In this document: positions 1 through 17,840 of the stretch, one piece after another
Numbering within the stretch: position 1 is the first letter of the stretch
How the letters are laid out: each line of letters starts with the position of its first letter
NCBI RefSeq assembly: GCF_019393635.1
Contig: NC_057867.1
Location: 1,010,527 to 1,074,526, forward strand
Direction: 5' to 3'
DNA from: Dromiciops gliroides
Lineage: Eukaryota > Chordata > Mammalia > Microbiotheria > Microbiotheriidae
DNA: 64,000 bases
Notes under the pieces: generated by a model
The model's database searches: none
What the model saw: only the letters and a program-made list of their open reading frames with translations
Told to the model about the DNA's origin: nothing
Made by a program: the position numbers and the translations under genes

Positions 1-960
1 AAGAGTTGATAACCAGGGACTGGAGCCCCCTGCCCGCTCTCTCCCCCTTTCTTCTGCTTTCCACTGCTTTTCCCACTCCTTGGCCTGGCCAGTCCTTGGG
101 GGATTGGTGCACTCTGATCCAGCCTTGGCTGTCCCTTGGATCACGTGCCTCCCTCCACCCCCCAGACCCCTCCCCCCATCAATCATACCCACCTTCTTCC
201 TTGAGCTCGTCTGCACCTAAATTCCAACATGGATTCAGTGGTGGAATGAATGTGGGTAGGCCCTGAGAAACAGTTGAGAACCACAGTGGCCCCTTAGTAC
301 CATCATTGTCCCCACAGCTTTTTAGATATGTCGGTCAAAGGAGGGAAATTGTGCCCACCATCTCTGCTGCCCCCTCTTGAGGGGGTGAGTGGTGGGGTGG
401 GGGAATCCATAGAAACACCCTTCCCCCTCCCCCCCCAGCCTGGAGGACGTCTGAACCTTCAGTGTTCGGGTGTCTTTACCCCTTCTCCCTTTATTAAAAT
501 GTAATTTTATCTTCTAAAAGTTCAGATCCTGGCCCAGCTGTGTCCTGGGGGCTGGGCTGGGATTGCGAATCCCCTTCATTGTTCTTTCCCTCTCTTCTTG
601 CTGCTTTTAAGGGGTGGGAGGAAGGAGGGAGAATGTTGGCAATCAGGTGCCTTGAGGCTGGGCACACTCCCATCCCTTCGAATCATGGATTTTGGACAAT
701 AAAACTGACCTGTGTCCACAGTGACTGCCCTGGGCCCCTCACTGTCCCAGAGCCTGGGGATAGACTTGTACACTGCAAAAGGTGCTTGCTGCCTCGGGGG
801 ATTGAGAGGGGAGATGGGCACTCACCCCCCCCCCCACCCCATGCCTGGCACGAGAGGGTGCGACATCCTTCCCCCCCCCCCAAGCTTGGCAGAATAAACC
901 CCATGTCCCACTGTGGGTGAGCCTCTGCCTTCCTGCATCTTCATCTTCTGCCGGGGAGGA
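1..960 (+). other. OTUD5: probable 3' UTR of OTUD5 and downstream flank
   Basis: No convincing coding exon is visible here. The stretch carries three poly(A)-type hexamers on the + strand: ATTAAA at 493-498, AATAAA at 698-703 and AATAAA at 893-898. It lies directly upstream of PIM2. In human Xp11.23 the gene upstream of PIM2 in the same orientation is OTUD5, so a long OTUD5 3' UTR with alternative polyadenylation is the natural reading. The assignment rests on synteny recalled from human, not on protein similarity. It could also be the 3' end of another gene. Confidence 0.45.
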
Positions 961-989
961 GGGGCGTGCGGCAGGGACCCAGTTCCCCC

Positions 990-1465
990 CAGACCTCCAA
1001 TTGGGCCGAGGTTACTAGCTTTGATTCCCCGCCCTCCAGTGAGCCTCGGTCCTTTTTTTCTAGCTTCCTGGCCCCCTGGGTAGGGGTGAAGGGGGCGACC
1101 TAGCGCTTGGGAGGGGGCGGGGGGGGGCGCCGATCCCGGAGGTAGTGCCTGCTGACCCCCGAATTTGGAACCCCTGGAGCACAGTCGAATTCGCAGCCCC
1201 CGCCGCTACCCCCATTTCTGGAGTAATTACACCCACTCGAGTCGCCATTCTGGAAAACCCCTTCCTTGGCCCACTCCCCTCATTTGCATTCAGGCCCCAA
1301 CTCGGAAGGGGGCGGGGCGGAGCCGGCATGCAAATGGCCGTTTGTCGATTGGCCCGGCGCGGCAGGGCGGGGCGTTCGGGGCTGACCTCTCGGCTGGCTC
1401 GGCAGCCCGGTGGCCAGTGGAGTGCGAGCCTCGATCCCGGGCGGAACCCCCAGGCCAGCCGGGCC
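990..1465 (+). promoter_or_regulatory. PIM2: PIM2 CpG-rich promoter with inverted octamer pair
   Basis: This is GC-rich sequence immediately upstream of the PIM2 start codon. It contains ATTTGCAT (1282-1289) and its reverse complement ATGCAAAT (1328-1335), the POU/OCT octamer in opposite orientations 46 bases apart. GC boxes such as GGGGCGGGGCGG lie between them. PIM2 is a lymphoid survival kinase, so octamer control is plausible but is only inferred. The transcription start site is not determined. Confidence 0.6.
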
Positions 1466-3570
1466 ATGCTGACCAAGGGCCCGCAGCTCCCGTCCCCAGA
1501 GTCCCCGGGCCGGCCAGGCAAGGGCCAGGAGGCCCTGGAGGCTACCTACCGCCTGGGGCCCCTGCTGGGCAGGGGCGGTTTCGGCTCCGTCTTCTCTGCG
1601 CACCGCCTGGCCGACCGCCTGCAGGTGACTGCACCCCACCTGCCGCGTCCCCTGGGATTCCCCTCCCCTCGGGTGCCACCTCGGATCGCACCTCCCCTTG
1701 GGAACCCCTTCGAATAGCCCTCGCATCCCCCCCATCTCCTCGGATCTCCGCCTGCCCCTCCCCTCGGGTCCCCTCCCCCCATCTCCTCCATCCCTCTTCC
1801 ACTGTCCCCCGCCCCTCCCCTAGGGTCCCCCCTCGGATCTCCCCCGCCCATCTCTCTCATCTCCCCCGCTCGCCCCTCCCCTCCGGTCTACTCCCTCCTT
1901 CGCTTCTCCATCATCTCCCTGGGCTCCTCATCTCTCTCAGGTTGCTGTGAAGCTGATTCCCCGGAGCCGCGTCCTGGGCTGGGCCCCCCTGGTGTGTATG
2001 CTCCCCACTTCCTTTCCCCGTGGGTGACTCATCTCTTTTTAGGGGCTATCTCCCTTCCCCTTTGCCTAAGGATGGATCAGGTCTGGATCCTCAAAGGGGA
2101 GGGGTCTCCAGCCCATCTGTGGGAGTTCATGGTTGATCAAGCTGGGTGAATGTCCTAGGCGCCGGAACTCATCTCAATATTGGGGCATATTCTCCCTGGG
2201 AGAACACCTGGGCACAAAACACTGCCCCTCATCTGTGGAACACGTTCTTGCGCATGTGGGGAAGGGGTGCGGGTGTTCTTGTAGGAAGACCTCTCTCCCT
2301 TTATCTGGGGGAGTGATCTTGGATTCTCTTGGGCCGCTGGGCTGGGTGGGAGCTCGGGAGTGGGCGCTTATGAGACTTAGAGCCCTTAGGCATGGAGAGG
2401 ACTGACCGGCGCGTGGTCCCACAGGTAGAAAGTGGCAGGACTGAAATTGCAACCCTGTCTTTTGGGGGCTTTTCCTACTGCTGTCCTCAGTTGTCTGTCG
2501 AGCAGCAGACAGGTCCATACCCCACTCTATATGCACATATGGGAGGGACTTTTTCCCTCCCCAAGTGGGGAGGCTCCTCAGGGCCATATTTGGCACCTGA
2601 GTCAGAATAACTGCTGCTCCTCCCTGTATCTTCTGCCTTCCTGCAGTCTGACTCAGGTCCATGCCCACTGGAGGTGGCCCTGCTGAGGAAAGTCGGGGCT
2701 GGGGGTGGTCATCGGGGTGTGATCCGACTGCTCGATTGGTTTGAGACTCCTGAGAGCTTCCTGCTGGTGCTTGAGCGGCCGGAGCACGGCCAGGATTTGT
2801 TTGATTATATCACTGAGCGGGGCCCCCTGGGAGACGGCCGCTGCCGCCACTTCTTCAGCCAGGTGGTAGCTGCTGTGCGTCACTGCCATGCCCGAGGGGT
2901 AGTCCACCGAGACATCAAGGATGAGAACATCCTAGTGGACTTGAGGCGGGGTGAAGTGAAGCTCATTGACTTTGGCTCCGGTGCCCTGCTCCGGGATGAG
3001 CCCTACACCGACTTTGATGGTGAGAGTCCAGGCCAGTGTTATCTGGGGGTTGCCGTAGTGGACTGGGTGACCCGCTGTGTGGTGACATTCAAACATAGGC
3101 TCTTGGGCCTTGTGGCTTTGCAGGAACCAGGGTGTATAGCCCACCGGAATGGATCTCTCAGCAGCAGTACCATGCACTGCCAGCCACTGTGTGGTCCCTA
3201 GGCATCCTCCTTTATGACATGGCCTGTGGTGACATTCCCTTTGAGCATGACCGGGAGATCCTAGGTGCTCGTCTCCGCTTCCACTGCAGTATCTCCCCAG
3301 GTAAGGGACAGTCCCTTCCATTACTCCCAAGCCTCCACCTCCCCTGCCCTTTGCTTCCCCCTCTGGGCCACAGACTTCCTGCCCCATTCTACAGGTTGCG
3401 AGGCCCTGATCCGGCGGTGCCTGGCCCCTGATCCTGCCAATCGACCCTCGCTGGAGCAGATTCTTCGGGACCCCTGGATGCAGGATGGGGAGGACCACTT
3501 AGCACTTACTTCAGAAATCCTGCCTTCAGTCTCTTGTGATGCCAGTACCCCAGAGTGGGCAGCTTTCTAA
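1466..3570 (+). CDS. PIM2: PIM2 serine/threonine kinase (5 exons, 311 aa)
   Basis: Exons: 1466-1624, 1941-1991, 2647-3019, 3124-3300, 3395-3570. Phases join cleanly to 312 codons including stop, the same length as human PIM2 (311 aa). The protein begins [20 protein letters not shown]. It has the glycine loop GRGGFG, the lysine of VAVK (about residue 57), the PIM-specific proline-containing hinge [10 protein letters not shown], catalytic [11 protein letters not shown], and the APE-equivalent PPEW. PIM kinases are constitutively active, short-lived cytosolic kinases that promote survival and cap-dependent translation; BAD and 4E-BP1 are known substrates. The gene sits between the putative OTUD5 3' end and SLC35A2, as in human. 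Regulation is expected mainly at transcription and mRNA turnover, because the family lacks a regulatory domain. Nothing is broken. Confidence 0.97.
1650..1935. repeat. degenerate C-rich tandem repeat in PIM2 intron 1
   Basis: The intron is built of imperfect short units around CCTCGGATC, CCCCTCCCCT and CATCTCC, strongly C-rich on the + strand and so G-rich on the complement. It is a local minisatellite-like expansion. G-quadruplex or i-motif formation is possible in principle, but nothing here proves a function. Confidence 0.6.
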
Positions 3571-4130
3571 CAGTGGTGGAGGAACGGAGCATGTGTCCTT
3601 GTGGTCCCCCAAATGGGACCAGTCTTCTAAGGCTGCACTGATAACCTGGTTTTACAGGTTCCTTAGAGATGCTCCTCTGGACCTCACCCAAGGGACAGGG
3701 AAAGAACTTTAGCCACCTTGTAGCCCATTCCCCGTTCTCTCTCACTCTCAGGGATGGATGGGGACTTTTTCAGACACTAGACACCCCCCCCCCCTTCCTC
3801 CATAGGTTGTTTAGAGATCCCAAGGTTGGGGTGGAAAAGAAGGCTGAGAGCTTCTTCAAACCCGGACATTTCCTTGAACCAGCTGTGCTCCCCTGCCCCT
3901 GCCCCTGTTCCTGCTCCTGCCTAGCCCGAGGGCCTGTGTCACTGATTGCCCAATGAGGTTGACTTCTTCACCTTCCCCCTATGAAGGCGGCCTCTGCCTT
4001 CCCAGGTTGTGCCCATTCTTCGGGCACATTGGCCACGGGCTGGACCAGAGGACGACGGGAGGGGGAAGGGAGGGCGGCCAGTGGCCGGCAGGCTCTCAGT
4101 CCCTCGGAAATGTGTATGTTATTAAAACGA
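3571..4130 (+). other. PIM2: PIM2 3' UTR
   Basis: Non-coding sequence follows the PIM2 stop codon. The best poly(A) signal is ATTAAA at 4121-4126. A C-run and CCCCTG repeats occur at about 3783-3925. No other gene is seen. Confidence 0.6.
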
Positions 4131-4189
4131 GCCCTACCAGGCCCTCGCAACCCCAGGTTTAGCCTAGGCTGTGGCATCGATCTCTCCTT

Positions 4190-4637
4190 GAGGGGGGCCT
4201 CCGGGACTGACAGCGAGGCCTGCCCGCTGCGGTTTTCGGGGCGCCCGCGGAGTGGAAGCCGGGCGCGCTTCAGCCTGCCCGCCTGCCTGCCTACTCTCAG
4301 TGGCTTCCCAAAAGGCCGGGGCGGGGCGGGGCGAGGCAGCCGGGGGCGGGCTTCAGGGCGGCGCTCGACCAATGAGGACGCGAGGAGCCCGAGAAGGCCG
4401 GGGCGGGGGGAAGGACCAAGCTGCGGCAAAGGACACTGGGCCGAGGAGGGGGGGAAAGGGAGGTGCTGGCGGGGGTGCCCGGGAGAGGCGGGTCCCCGAG
4501 CGGGCACGGCCAATGAGGCTCCTCAATTGGGAGGCGGGGCCGGGCCCCGAGTCCTCGGAAGCGGAAGTGACGGACCCTGCGGAAGGAAACGGCTGCCCGG
4601 GCCGTTGCCGAGGGGACGGACCCGGGCAGGTGCCAAC
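4190..4637 (+). promoter_or_regulatory. SLC35A2: SLC35A2 CpG-island promoter
   Basis: Very GC-rich sequence with several GGGGCGGGGC boxes and two CCAAT boxes (the CCAATGAGG type near 4370 and 4510). A composite ETS/CRE-like site CGGAAGTGACGG lies at 4562-4573, about 70 bases before the start codon. This is typical of a TATA-less housekeeping promoter. Site identity is from motif recognition only. Confidence 0.65.
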
Positions 4638-8074
<3,437 letters not shown>

Positions 8075-8451
8075 CCACCCTGTTGTCTGATGGGGGGACC
8101 GAAGATTCCCATCACCTCCCATGTCTTCTCTGAGGATACCCTGATCCTGTCGCTTCCATGTGGAACTGGAGGCTGTTTCTTCAGTATTAAGGAATTAAAC
8201 ATTCTCTCTTCCCCCTCTCCCCCTCCCTTGCCAAGTTTGGGCTGATGGGGAATTCAAGGTTCTCTAACTCCCTAGTGTTAACACTACTGACCTCTGATTC
8301 TCCCCCCTTCATTGGCTGAGACTTCTACAAAGTATTGATTAAGCCAAGTTCTGTAGGGAATATTTCCTCTGAAAATAAATTTGTAACGGCTTTTTCCTCT
8401 GTGCCCCTTCTCCCCCAGGAGCTCCAATGGCAAAAATTGAAAGGAAAATAC

Positions 8452-8457
8452 TTTATT
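8452..8457 (-). terminator. PQBP1: PQBP1 poly(A) signal
   Basis: TTTATT on the + strand is AATAAA on the minus strand, about 50 bases after the PQBP1 stop codon. It lies only about 75 bases from the AATAAA at 8374-8379 that serves SLC35A2 on the other strand. Confidence 0.8.
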
Positions 8458-8504
8458 GTGAACATGAGGCTTGGGGAGGCCTGGGGGAGAGGGTGGGCTC
8501 AGTC

Positions 8505-11038
<2,534 letters not shown>

Positions 11039-11821
11039 GGCGAGGCCTCGCGACCGGGGTTCGTCCCTTCGTTCGCTCGTTCGTTCGGGTTGAACCGGGG
11101 AGCTCGGCGACCCCTCCCACTCAGGCTCCGTGGAAAAGGGGTGGTGCACAGCGGCCCGCACTTCTCGCCTACGTTCTAGGGAAAAAGCGACCGGGCACGG
11201 CCGCCGCGGTGACGTCACTTCCTCCTCGCGGCGTTTTCCCCACCCCCACCCCCAACAGGGTTCTCTGGCCGCTAGCTGAGGACCTTCCAGGTTTGGTTCA
11301 GCCAGCCCCTCGTCGGTTGTGCGCATGTGCGCGCTTGTCAGCCAATGAGGGAGGACGGCGGTTACGCGCTCCCTCCTTCCCCTTTTCCTTCTCGCTTCGG
11401 AGAGGTGTCTTCGCCCGCTCCGGGTCGGACCCGGCCTGCCCCCGGCGCTCTCGTCACGTGTCCCTTAAGACTGGCAGGCCGCCTGTGAGAGCGCGCGCAA
11501 GTCACTTCTTTCTTTAGTTCCGAGGCCGACCTATGTGTGAACGCAAAGAGGAACATTGGGGAGGGGCCAAGGGAGGAACCAGCCAATAAACGCGCCGGAC
11601 AGTTTCCCCGGCAACCCTTCGGTACACAGGAGAGGGTGGTAGATTGCGCAAGCGTCCGGAGATTCTGGCTTCCCTTCTCCGGTCCGAGGGGTGGAGTGCA
11701 GAAAGAGGCGGGAAGAGGGGAGGAGTCGCAAAGAGGGGCGGCTTGCGAGGCTTCTGTGTGGGACGGTGGCCTTTGGAGTAGGCAGCCCGGATCCTGGCGG
11801 AGACGCGTGAGCTAAGGGCTT
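11039..11821. promoter_or_regulatory. bidirectional PQBP1/TIMM17B CpG promoter
   Basis: The two start codons face away from each other 783 bases apart, with CpG-rich DNA between. Motifs include NRF1-like TGCGCATGTGCGCGC (11320-11334) and TGCGCAAGCG (11645-11654), CCAAT boxes (CCAATGAGG near 11342, CCAATAAACG near 11582) and an E-box in TCACGTGTCC (about 11454). The 5' UTR exons of both genes must lie here, but their start sites are not resolved. Human has the same head-to-head pair. Confidence 0.75.
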
Positions 11822-13767
11822 ATGGAGGAGTACGCACGTGAGCCCTGGTACGGGTTAGGGTTAGGGCGCGCGACGGGAGGAGCCGGCATTTGAACCCCCG
11901 AGGGAGGGGGGATCTGGCCTCCCTTCATCGCCGCCCCCCACCCCGCACACATTTGGTCTCTCCCAGGCCTGGTCTTAGCCCGCTGTATAGACCTTTCCAT
12001 TACGAGCGGATAGGGGGAGGTATCGCGGTGGCCCCGCCTCTTGGCGTCTGTGGTGGACCGTTCTATTGTGGGGGAGGTGGCTGGGATCCAGAAAATGGGA
12101 GGGGGGCGCCTGCCGGCCTGCCCACCTTCCGGGAGCTTCTGGTCAGCAGGCCTGACCCTAGGGACGGGACCGACAGCTGGGCCCCCTCCTTTCCCTGCTC
12201 CTGCCCTCCCTTCCCCACCCCCTTTCCTCCCACCCCACCCCCATCCCACATACCTCGGACAAGTCTGACACCCACCACCTACCTCTGCAGCCCCTGGAGG
12301 ATTGTGGATGACTGCGGTGGCGCCTTCACCATGGGAGTCATCGGGGGAGGCGTCTTCCAGGCCATCAAGGGCTTCCGAAATGCCCCAGTAGTGAGTCCCC
12401 GAGGCCTCAGTTTCCCCTTTCCTGTGAAATGCCTTTGAGTTTGGAGGGATAGTAAATGACCACCGAGGGCCTTCTACCATGACACCCTAGTTGTCTCCCT
12501 TCCTTCTATCCAAACACAAGAGGAGCTTGATGGGGGCGGGGGTGGGGTCACAGGCCCTCCTGCTGTTGAGCCTGGCCCTTGGTCCCTTGCCGGTCCTTGA
12601 TCTCTATTTTTAATCCACGGCCCTCATCAGTTCTCTTCATTCCCTCCCCAGGGCATCCGGCACCGATTCCGGGGCAGCATCAGTGCAGTGAGAATCCGGG
12701 CCCCCCAGATTGGAGGTAAGAGGTCTGGAGGGGAGGAGGCAGGTAGCTCCTACTGGGGCTCAGAGACTTCAGACTGGAAATGGCCAGAGTGGAATTTTGG
12801 GAAGCAGAGGGAGAGTTGGCCAGGAAGATCTTTGCTTACTGAGTCAGGGGCATAGCGGGGAGGGCCTCACCACTGCCTTACCCCTGCAAATCTTCTTCCA
12901 GGTAGCTTTGCTGTCTGGGGTGGCCTGTTTTCTACCATTGATTGCGGGCTTGTCCGACTCCGTGGGAAGGAGGACCCGTGGAATTCCATCACTAGTGGTG
13001 CTCTCACTGGGGCTGTGCTGGCAGCACGAAGTGAGTGACTTTTGAACTGCCCTCCTCCCCACCCCCAGCCCTCCCTTATCTTTTTCCCCCTGAACTGTGG
13101 GAAGCAGGGCAGGGCAGGAGGCTCCCCGGAGGCCCTGAGGGGATCGAGCCTTATGTTCCACCTTCCTGTCGTCCAGGTGGGCCCCTGGCCATGGTCGGAT
13201 CAGCCATGATGGGAGGGATCCTGCTGGCCCTGATTGAAGGTGTGGGCATTCTCCTCACCCGCTACACAGCCCAGCAGTTCCGGAACAGTGAGTCACTCTC
13301 CTCAGGCATGCTTAGGGGGTCTCATGCCACCCCCTTCTTCCTCTCTTTGCTCAGGCTTTTCTGACATCCATCTTTTATCTAACCGGCTCATCGAGGCCAT
13401 CACCTCAAAGTTTTTCTTTGGTCCCCTCTTCTGGCTGTTTCTCCTGGGTCCACCGTTCCTCAGGATTCTGTCACTCCTTCCTTCCTGTCTGCTCTCCCAA
13501 TACGAAGAACCCTTCTCTCTCTCCCTCTGGTCTTACCCATCTTCATCTTCTTTTGTCCTTGTCCTTCATTTTCTGTCTCCCATATTCCACTTTTCGTCTT
13601 CAGATCCCACTCTTTCCCTTTTCCTAGGTCTTATTTCTATCATTCTCCCCTCTTTTCTCTTGTCTCTTTTTCCAGCACCCCCCTTCATAGAAGATCCTGG
13701 ACAGCTGCCCCCCAAGGAAGGTTCTGCCCCGCCCCCCAGTTACCCAGGCTACGGACAGTACCAGTGA
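11822..13767 (+). CDS. TIMM17B: TIMM17B mitochondrial inner-membrane import channel subunit (6 exons, 173 aa)
   Basis: Exons: 11822-11847, 12291-12390, 12652-12715, 12902-13030, 13177-13287, 13676-13767. Phases close to 174 codons; human TIMM17B is 172 aa. The start [20 protein letters not shown] is the family hallmark, and the first coding exon is only 26 bases. TIM17 proteins are four-helix inner-membrane proteins that line the presequence path of the TIM23 translocase. The GxxxG-rich helices ([31 protein letters not shown]) are intact. The C-terminus is the usual proline/tyrosine-rich tail. No AATAAA is seen within 500 bases of the stop; CATAAA near 14252 is a weak candidate signal. Confidence 0.96.
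11852..11868 (+). repeat. telomere-like GGGTTAGGGTTAGGG
   Basis: About two and a half TTAGGG units lie just inside TIMM17B intron 1. It is too short to call an interstitial telomeric array and is probably chance. Confidence 0.5.
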
Positions 13768-14640
13768 AGCCACCAGGCCATGGGGGGCGGGAGGGGAAGA
13801 ACACGGGGAAAACAGGGGGATGCTTGGATCCTTGAGTGTTGGGGGGAATGAACTGGACTCCAACTCTTTTTCACTACCTCTCTGAGCTGGTGCTTCAGGG
13901 TAAGGGAGCCCAAGTGCCCCCTCCTGGCAGGGGTTCACATCATCTCAGGGAGTGTGACATACCTCAGGGAAGGGATTGCCGTTCCTAGAGATGAGGGTTG
14001 GATTGACTATTCAGTGCTGCCACAGAGGGGCCCCTGTAATTTTCCCAAGAAATTAGTTGACTGAGACCAAGTCATGGTTGGCTCCCAGCTCACGTATACC
14101 ACCATCCCCCACCCCCAATTCCACATACAACCCCACCCCCACAAAAAAAATCTGGCCTTTTCTCCTTTCCAGTTTTTCTTCCCCAAATTTCTCCCTCTTT
14201 ATTTAAAGCTGGTTCTGAAAGCTATGTGTGTCTTTTTTTCTGTCACTGCGGCATAAAGATAGTCACATCTTGCTGGTGAATCCCTTGGGGGGAAGGGAGG
14301 GAAGATCTTACCGGACTCTTGGAAGAGAAGGATGCCTTGGATAGACCCTGCCTTGAATGCTGCCAGCTTCAGTCCCATGTCACCTACTTACTTCCTTCGC
14401 CAGAGCCAGGAGATAATGGCCATAGGTTAAGTGATTTCAGGTTAGGGTTATTGTTCCATGACCTGAGAGTTTCCCTCTGAGTCACCTTGGAGTGAACTCC
14501 CTCTGAACAATGGCTCCCACCCTACTGTGGACTCTGGAACATTGAGCTCACAAAACTCTGTCACCCTGACTTCTGGGGGCAGAGTGTTCATAATGCAGTG
14601 AGCCAGTAGTTGTTTGAGAGGACTGGCTACATACAAAATC
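13768..14640 (+). other. TIMM17B: TIMM17B 3' UTR and flank
   Basis: Non-coding sequence after the stop codon. Poly-C and poly-A runs occur at 14110-14150. No further gene or clear repeat is seen. Confidence 0.5.
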
Positions 14641-14654
14641 TAAGACCTTGAGAG

Positions 14655-14822
14655 GCATAGTGACTTTGGAACCTGGGTTCAAATCCTCATGCTACCCCTT
14701 CATACCTTTATAACCTGGAGCAAGTTCTTTCCCTCATGGTCTTTGTTTACTTTCCTCCTGTCAAACCAGGTTGTTAGATTTCCTCATCTCTAGAGTTCCT
14801 TCCAGCTCTGTGATTCTAAGTC
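14655..14822 (+). mobile_element. old CORE-SINE (MIR-like)
   Basis: It shows the decayed tRNA-derived layout: an A/B-box-like GGTTCAAATCC, then a TTTCCTC core and a TTCCTTCCAGCTCTGTGATTCTA tail. No target-site repeats are visible, so it is old. Confidence 0.5.
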
Positions 14823-17050
14823 TCTTACACTCTCTGGCCCATGGTTTTTATTATTTCTTAAAGAACAGTGTTGTCCATAAGCCATTAGCTAAATTAAGCC
14901 CCAAAACAGAGAATTTCCTCAAAGAGAATGACGACAACATACCAAAACTTAGAAGCCACAGCTGTTCTGGACTGGGCCTGACTTAGGCCAGTCCCCTGCT
15001 AGTTTGTTTGATGCTCATAGGTCAACAGTTAGCCAAGGGAGATTTGCATAGTCATAGGGTGACATTCGCCAAGGCCATTCATTGACTTGATGGATCCCAG
15101 TGAATCTTCCTTGCTTGTGACCCTCCTCAGGGCTTCTTTGTATTCAAGAAATGAGATGATGGCAACAGACTCAATTCTTGGACCCTTCGGCTAACCAGGG
15201 CTAGGGGAATGTTTCAATATCTCTTAAGGGAAAACTAGCCAGGCCTGAGTGAGGGCAGGGGAGGGCATGGGCTGGGATATTACTCCCATCCCCTCCCCCT
15301 GGGCAAGGGCAGGAGAAGGCCTGATGGTGTCCAACTGGAATAGAAACGGGGTTACCTGGCACACCTAGAAAACCACACGTTCACATCTATGCTGGATTTG
15401 GATGGATTTTGTTCCACATTTCTCAATGACATTTGAATCTCATTTGGGCTGAACTTACTAGTATGTAGCAGGCCATCTGTTGAATGAATCTGAGGTGACC
15501 TTTTAGCCCCTAAAATGCCTTTAGGGTTGCTAGCTAGGCAGCCCTGGCCTCCGGTATTCTCTGAGAGAGTGTTTAGGGAAGCTTGAGGCCATATGGGCAT
15601 GTGGAATGCAAACCAGGTGGCCTCGAGTGGCACTAGGAACATCAGGGGCATAGCAAAGATGAGGCTACTTCTGTACTGCCAGGCCTCGAATTTTCTTCAT
15701 GTGAAGCCTTCTGTATACTTTCACCTCCTTGTTGCCCCCCCTTGCTGCCCCTTGTTAGTCCTCCCAAGGACTTGCTGGCGGTTTAACATTACAGTAAACA
15801 GTGAGCTATGGCAAGCCTGCCTTTGGGCCATTACACTTTCCAGGGCTCCCCTTTTTCCTCTTGGCTTTCTAGGATCTGGCATCTCTACCTACTCCCCCTT
15901 AGGCAGCACTGTTGGGGCCCATATGTGTACTTGTTCTGCCAGAGTCTACTGCCACTTTCTTGTGCAGAAATGCGTTGGGGCCTAAGTTTGCCCCACTGTG
16001 CTGAGGCAAGGACATGTACAAAAAGTAACTATTTGTATTTCTGTATAATGTGTGTGTGTGTAGTTTAGGTAGCTATATATGGATGCATGATGGAGAAGAA
16101 TGAAAAAGGGAGCATTTGCTAAGCACTTAGCATGTGCCAAGCACTATACAGAGTCCTAGGGAGTGCTGCAGATGAAGAACTGAAGAAGTCTGCAGAGTGA
16201 CTTAAGCTGAAACTGAAGTGGTCATGGTTAGAATCCGTCATAAAATGTGGTCCCAGCTCAGGCCTCAGCAACATGAGCCAAGCCTAGGTAGGACCTGAGG
16301 CATCTCAAGGGGAGGGGGGGGGGGGCGAGTCAAGGCCATGGAGCAGAAGAACGCTCATCACATGATGGACAACTAAGAAGAATAGGGTGGAGATGATGCC
16401 AGCCAGAGATAGATATGAAACACAAGCAACTGACCTTGACATGGGACAGCCTCAGAAGCACACAGTGCAGCTAATGGCCAGAATAGCATGCAGAAAGGCA
16501 TGCGAGGAGATTGGCTAGAAAGATTGGAAATTGCTGAGCCAGATGGCAGAGGATGCCTTGTCACGTTAGTGGCTTGTTTCAGAGCTTCAGTATCAAATGG
16601 AAACTGTCAATGGCAGCTAAGAAAAGGCCCTTCAAATGTCAAAGGAAAATAAAATGGATCACACAAGACCTTGATCATTAAGAGATGAAAAACAAAGCAA
16701 AGGCATATACCTGAGCTGAAGTCCAAAGAGATGCAGCAATTCAAGCTCCCCCTCTCTGTTTCTCATCAACACTATCCTCCCCTCATGCAGGCATCAATAA
16801 AGAAAGAATCCCACCCCAGTGGGCTTGGGGACTGGGATTGTAATCAGTACCGATCTCAATTGCTCAAAGGGTCTGTGACCCAAAAACCCTACTGTAGGCA
16901 CAGTGACCAGGTTAGCCTTTGGACTTTTCTGTTCAGGATTTTTCCTTTTTGAGATGGGCCAGCATGTAATTCCTTTGGGGCTAGAAGCAGCCCCCATCCA
17001 GGCTGTGCTGACATCCTTTTCATCCTTTCTTGACATTTTCTCCATCACTT
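14823..17050. other. intergenic DNA, no gene recognised
   Basis: Only short open frames without family signatures are present. A MIR/L2-type fragment (AAGCACTTAGCATGTGCCAAGCACT) lies near 16120-16160. A G-run sits at about 16313-16327. The stretch 16330-16730 has a somewhat gene-like texture, but I could not match it to any protein. Confidence 0.4.
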
Positions 17051-17179
17051 TCTTAAGTCTAGACCAGAGCTTCTTCAACTTTTAACACTCACGAAACCTT
17101 TTCACCTGAGAAATGTTTATGCAAGCCCAGGTATACAGGTATATAAAATAGGTATACATAATCTTTTAGTGTTGTCAAA

Positions 17180-17640
17180 TTTTTCTCGACCCCCACATTC
17201 AGTTTTTGGTATTTTTTTACAATCCACAATTGTTCTTTTTATCAGTTCTTTCTATAGCATGCTTCCTCATGCCCCTTTCTTCTTATGCCCCTTTCTATAG
17301 TATGCTTCCTCATTAGTTCCTTGGGATTGTCTTGGATCATTGCACTGCTGAGAGTAGCTAAGTCATTCACAATTGCTCATTGAACAATACTGCTGTCACT
17401 ATGCACAATGTCCTCTCCGCTCTGCTCACTTCACCATACATCGATGTTCATTAGTCTTTCAAGGTTTTTCGGGGATCATCCTGTTTGTCATTTCCTGTAG
17501 CACAAGACCATTCCACTACAATCATGTAGCACAGCTTTTTCCATTATTCCTCAATTGATGGACATTCCCTTGATTCTCAATTCTTAGCCTCCACCAAGAG
17601 TTGCTATAAATATGTTTTGTACAATTTTCCCCCCTTTCTC
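17180..17640 (-). mobile_element. marsupial L1 3'-region fragment (antisense)
   Basis: The + strand reads as the antisense of an L1 3' region: the TCACTTCACCATACATCGATG segment, the TTCCATTATTCCTCAATTGA segment with ATGGACATTCCCTTG, and then TTGCTATAAATATGTTTTGT. Related wording recurs at 20955-21045 and 21800-21965. Family assignment is by recognition only. Confidence 0.5.
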
Positions 17641-17840
17641 TTTTTCATGATTACTATTGTTAACTGTTTCCCTTCCATCCTAGTCCCTTCCCCATGATAT
17701 TTATTCTATTATCCATCTTCTTTCATCCTATCACTCTTCAAAAGGGACCCCACATTCAGTTATGCAACCCCATTTGGGGGTGTGACCCACAGTTTAAGAA
17801 GTTGCGGTCTGGAAAATCAACAAAATAGTCAAGCCCTGAT

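Noticed and set aside
11812-12480. 222-codon minus-strand open frame over TIMM17B exons 1-2
   Set aside because: Shadow frame in a CpG promoter; no protein family recognised.
16313-16327. G-run and other homopolymer runs as functional G-quadruplexes
   Set aside because: Single homopolymer runs are common in this assembly and may be sequencing artefacts; no conserved four-tract layout seen.
16330-16730. possible processed pseudogene in the gene-poor stretch
   Set aside because: No translated segment matched a protein I know, and no poly-A tail or target repeats were visible.
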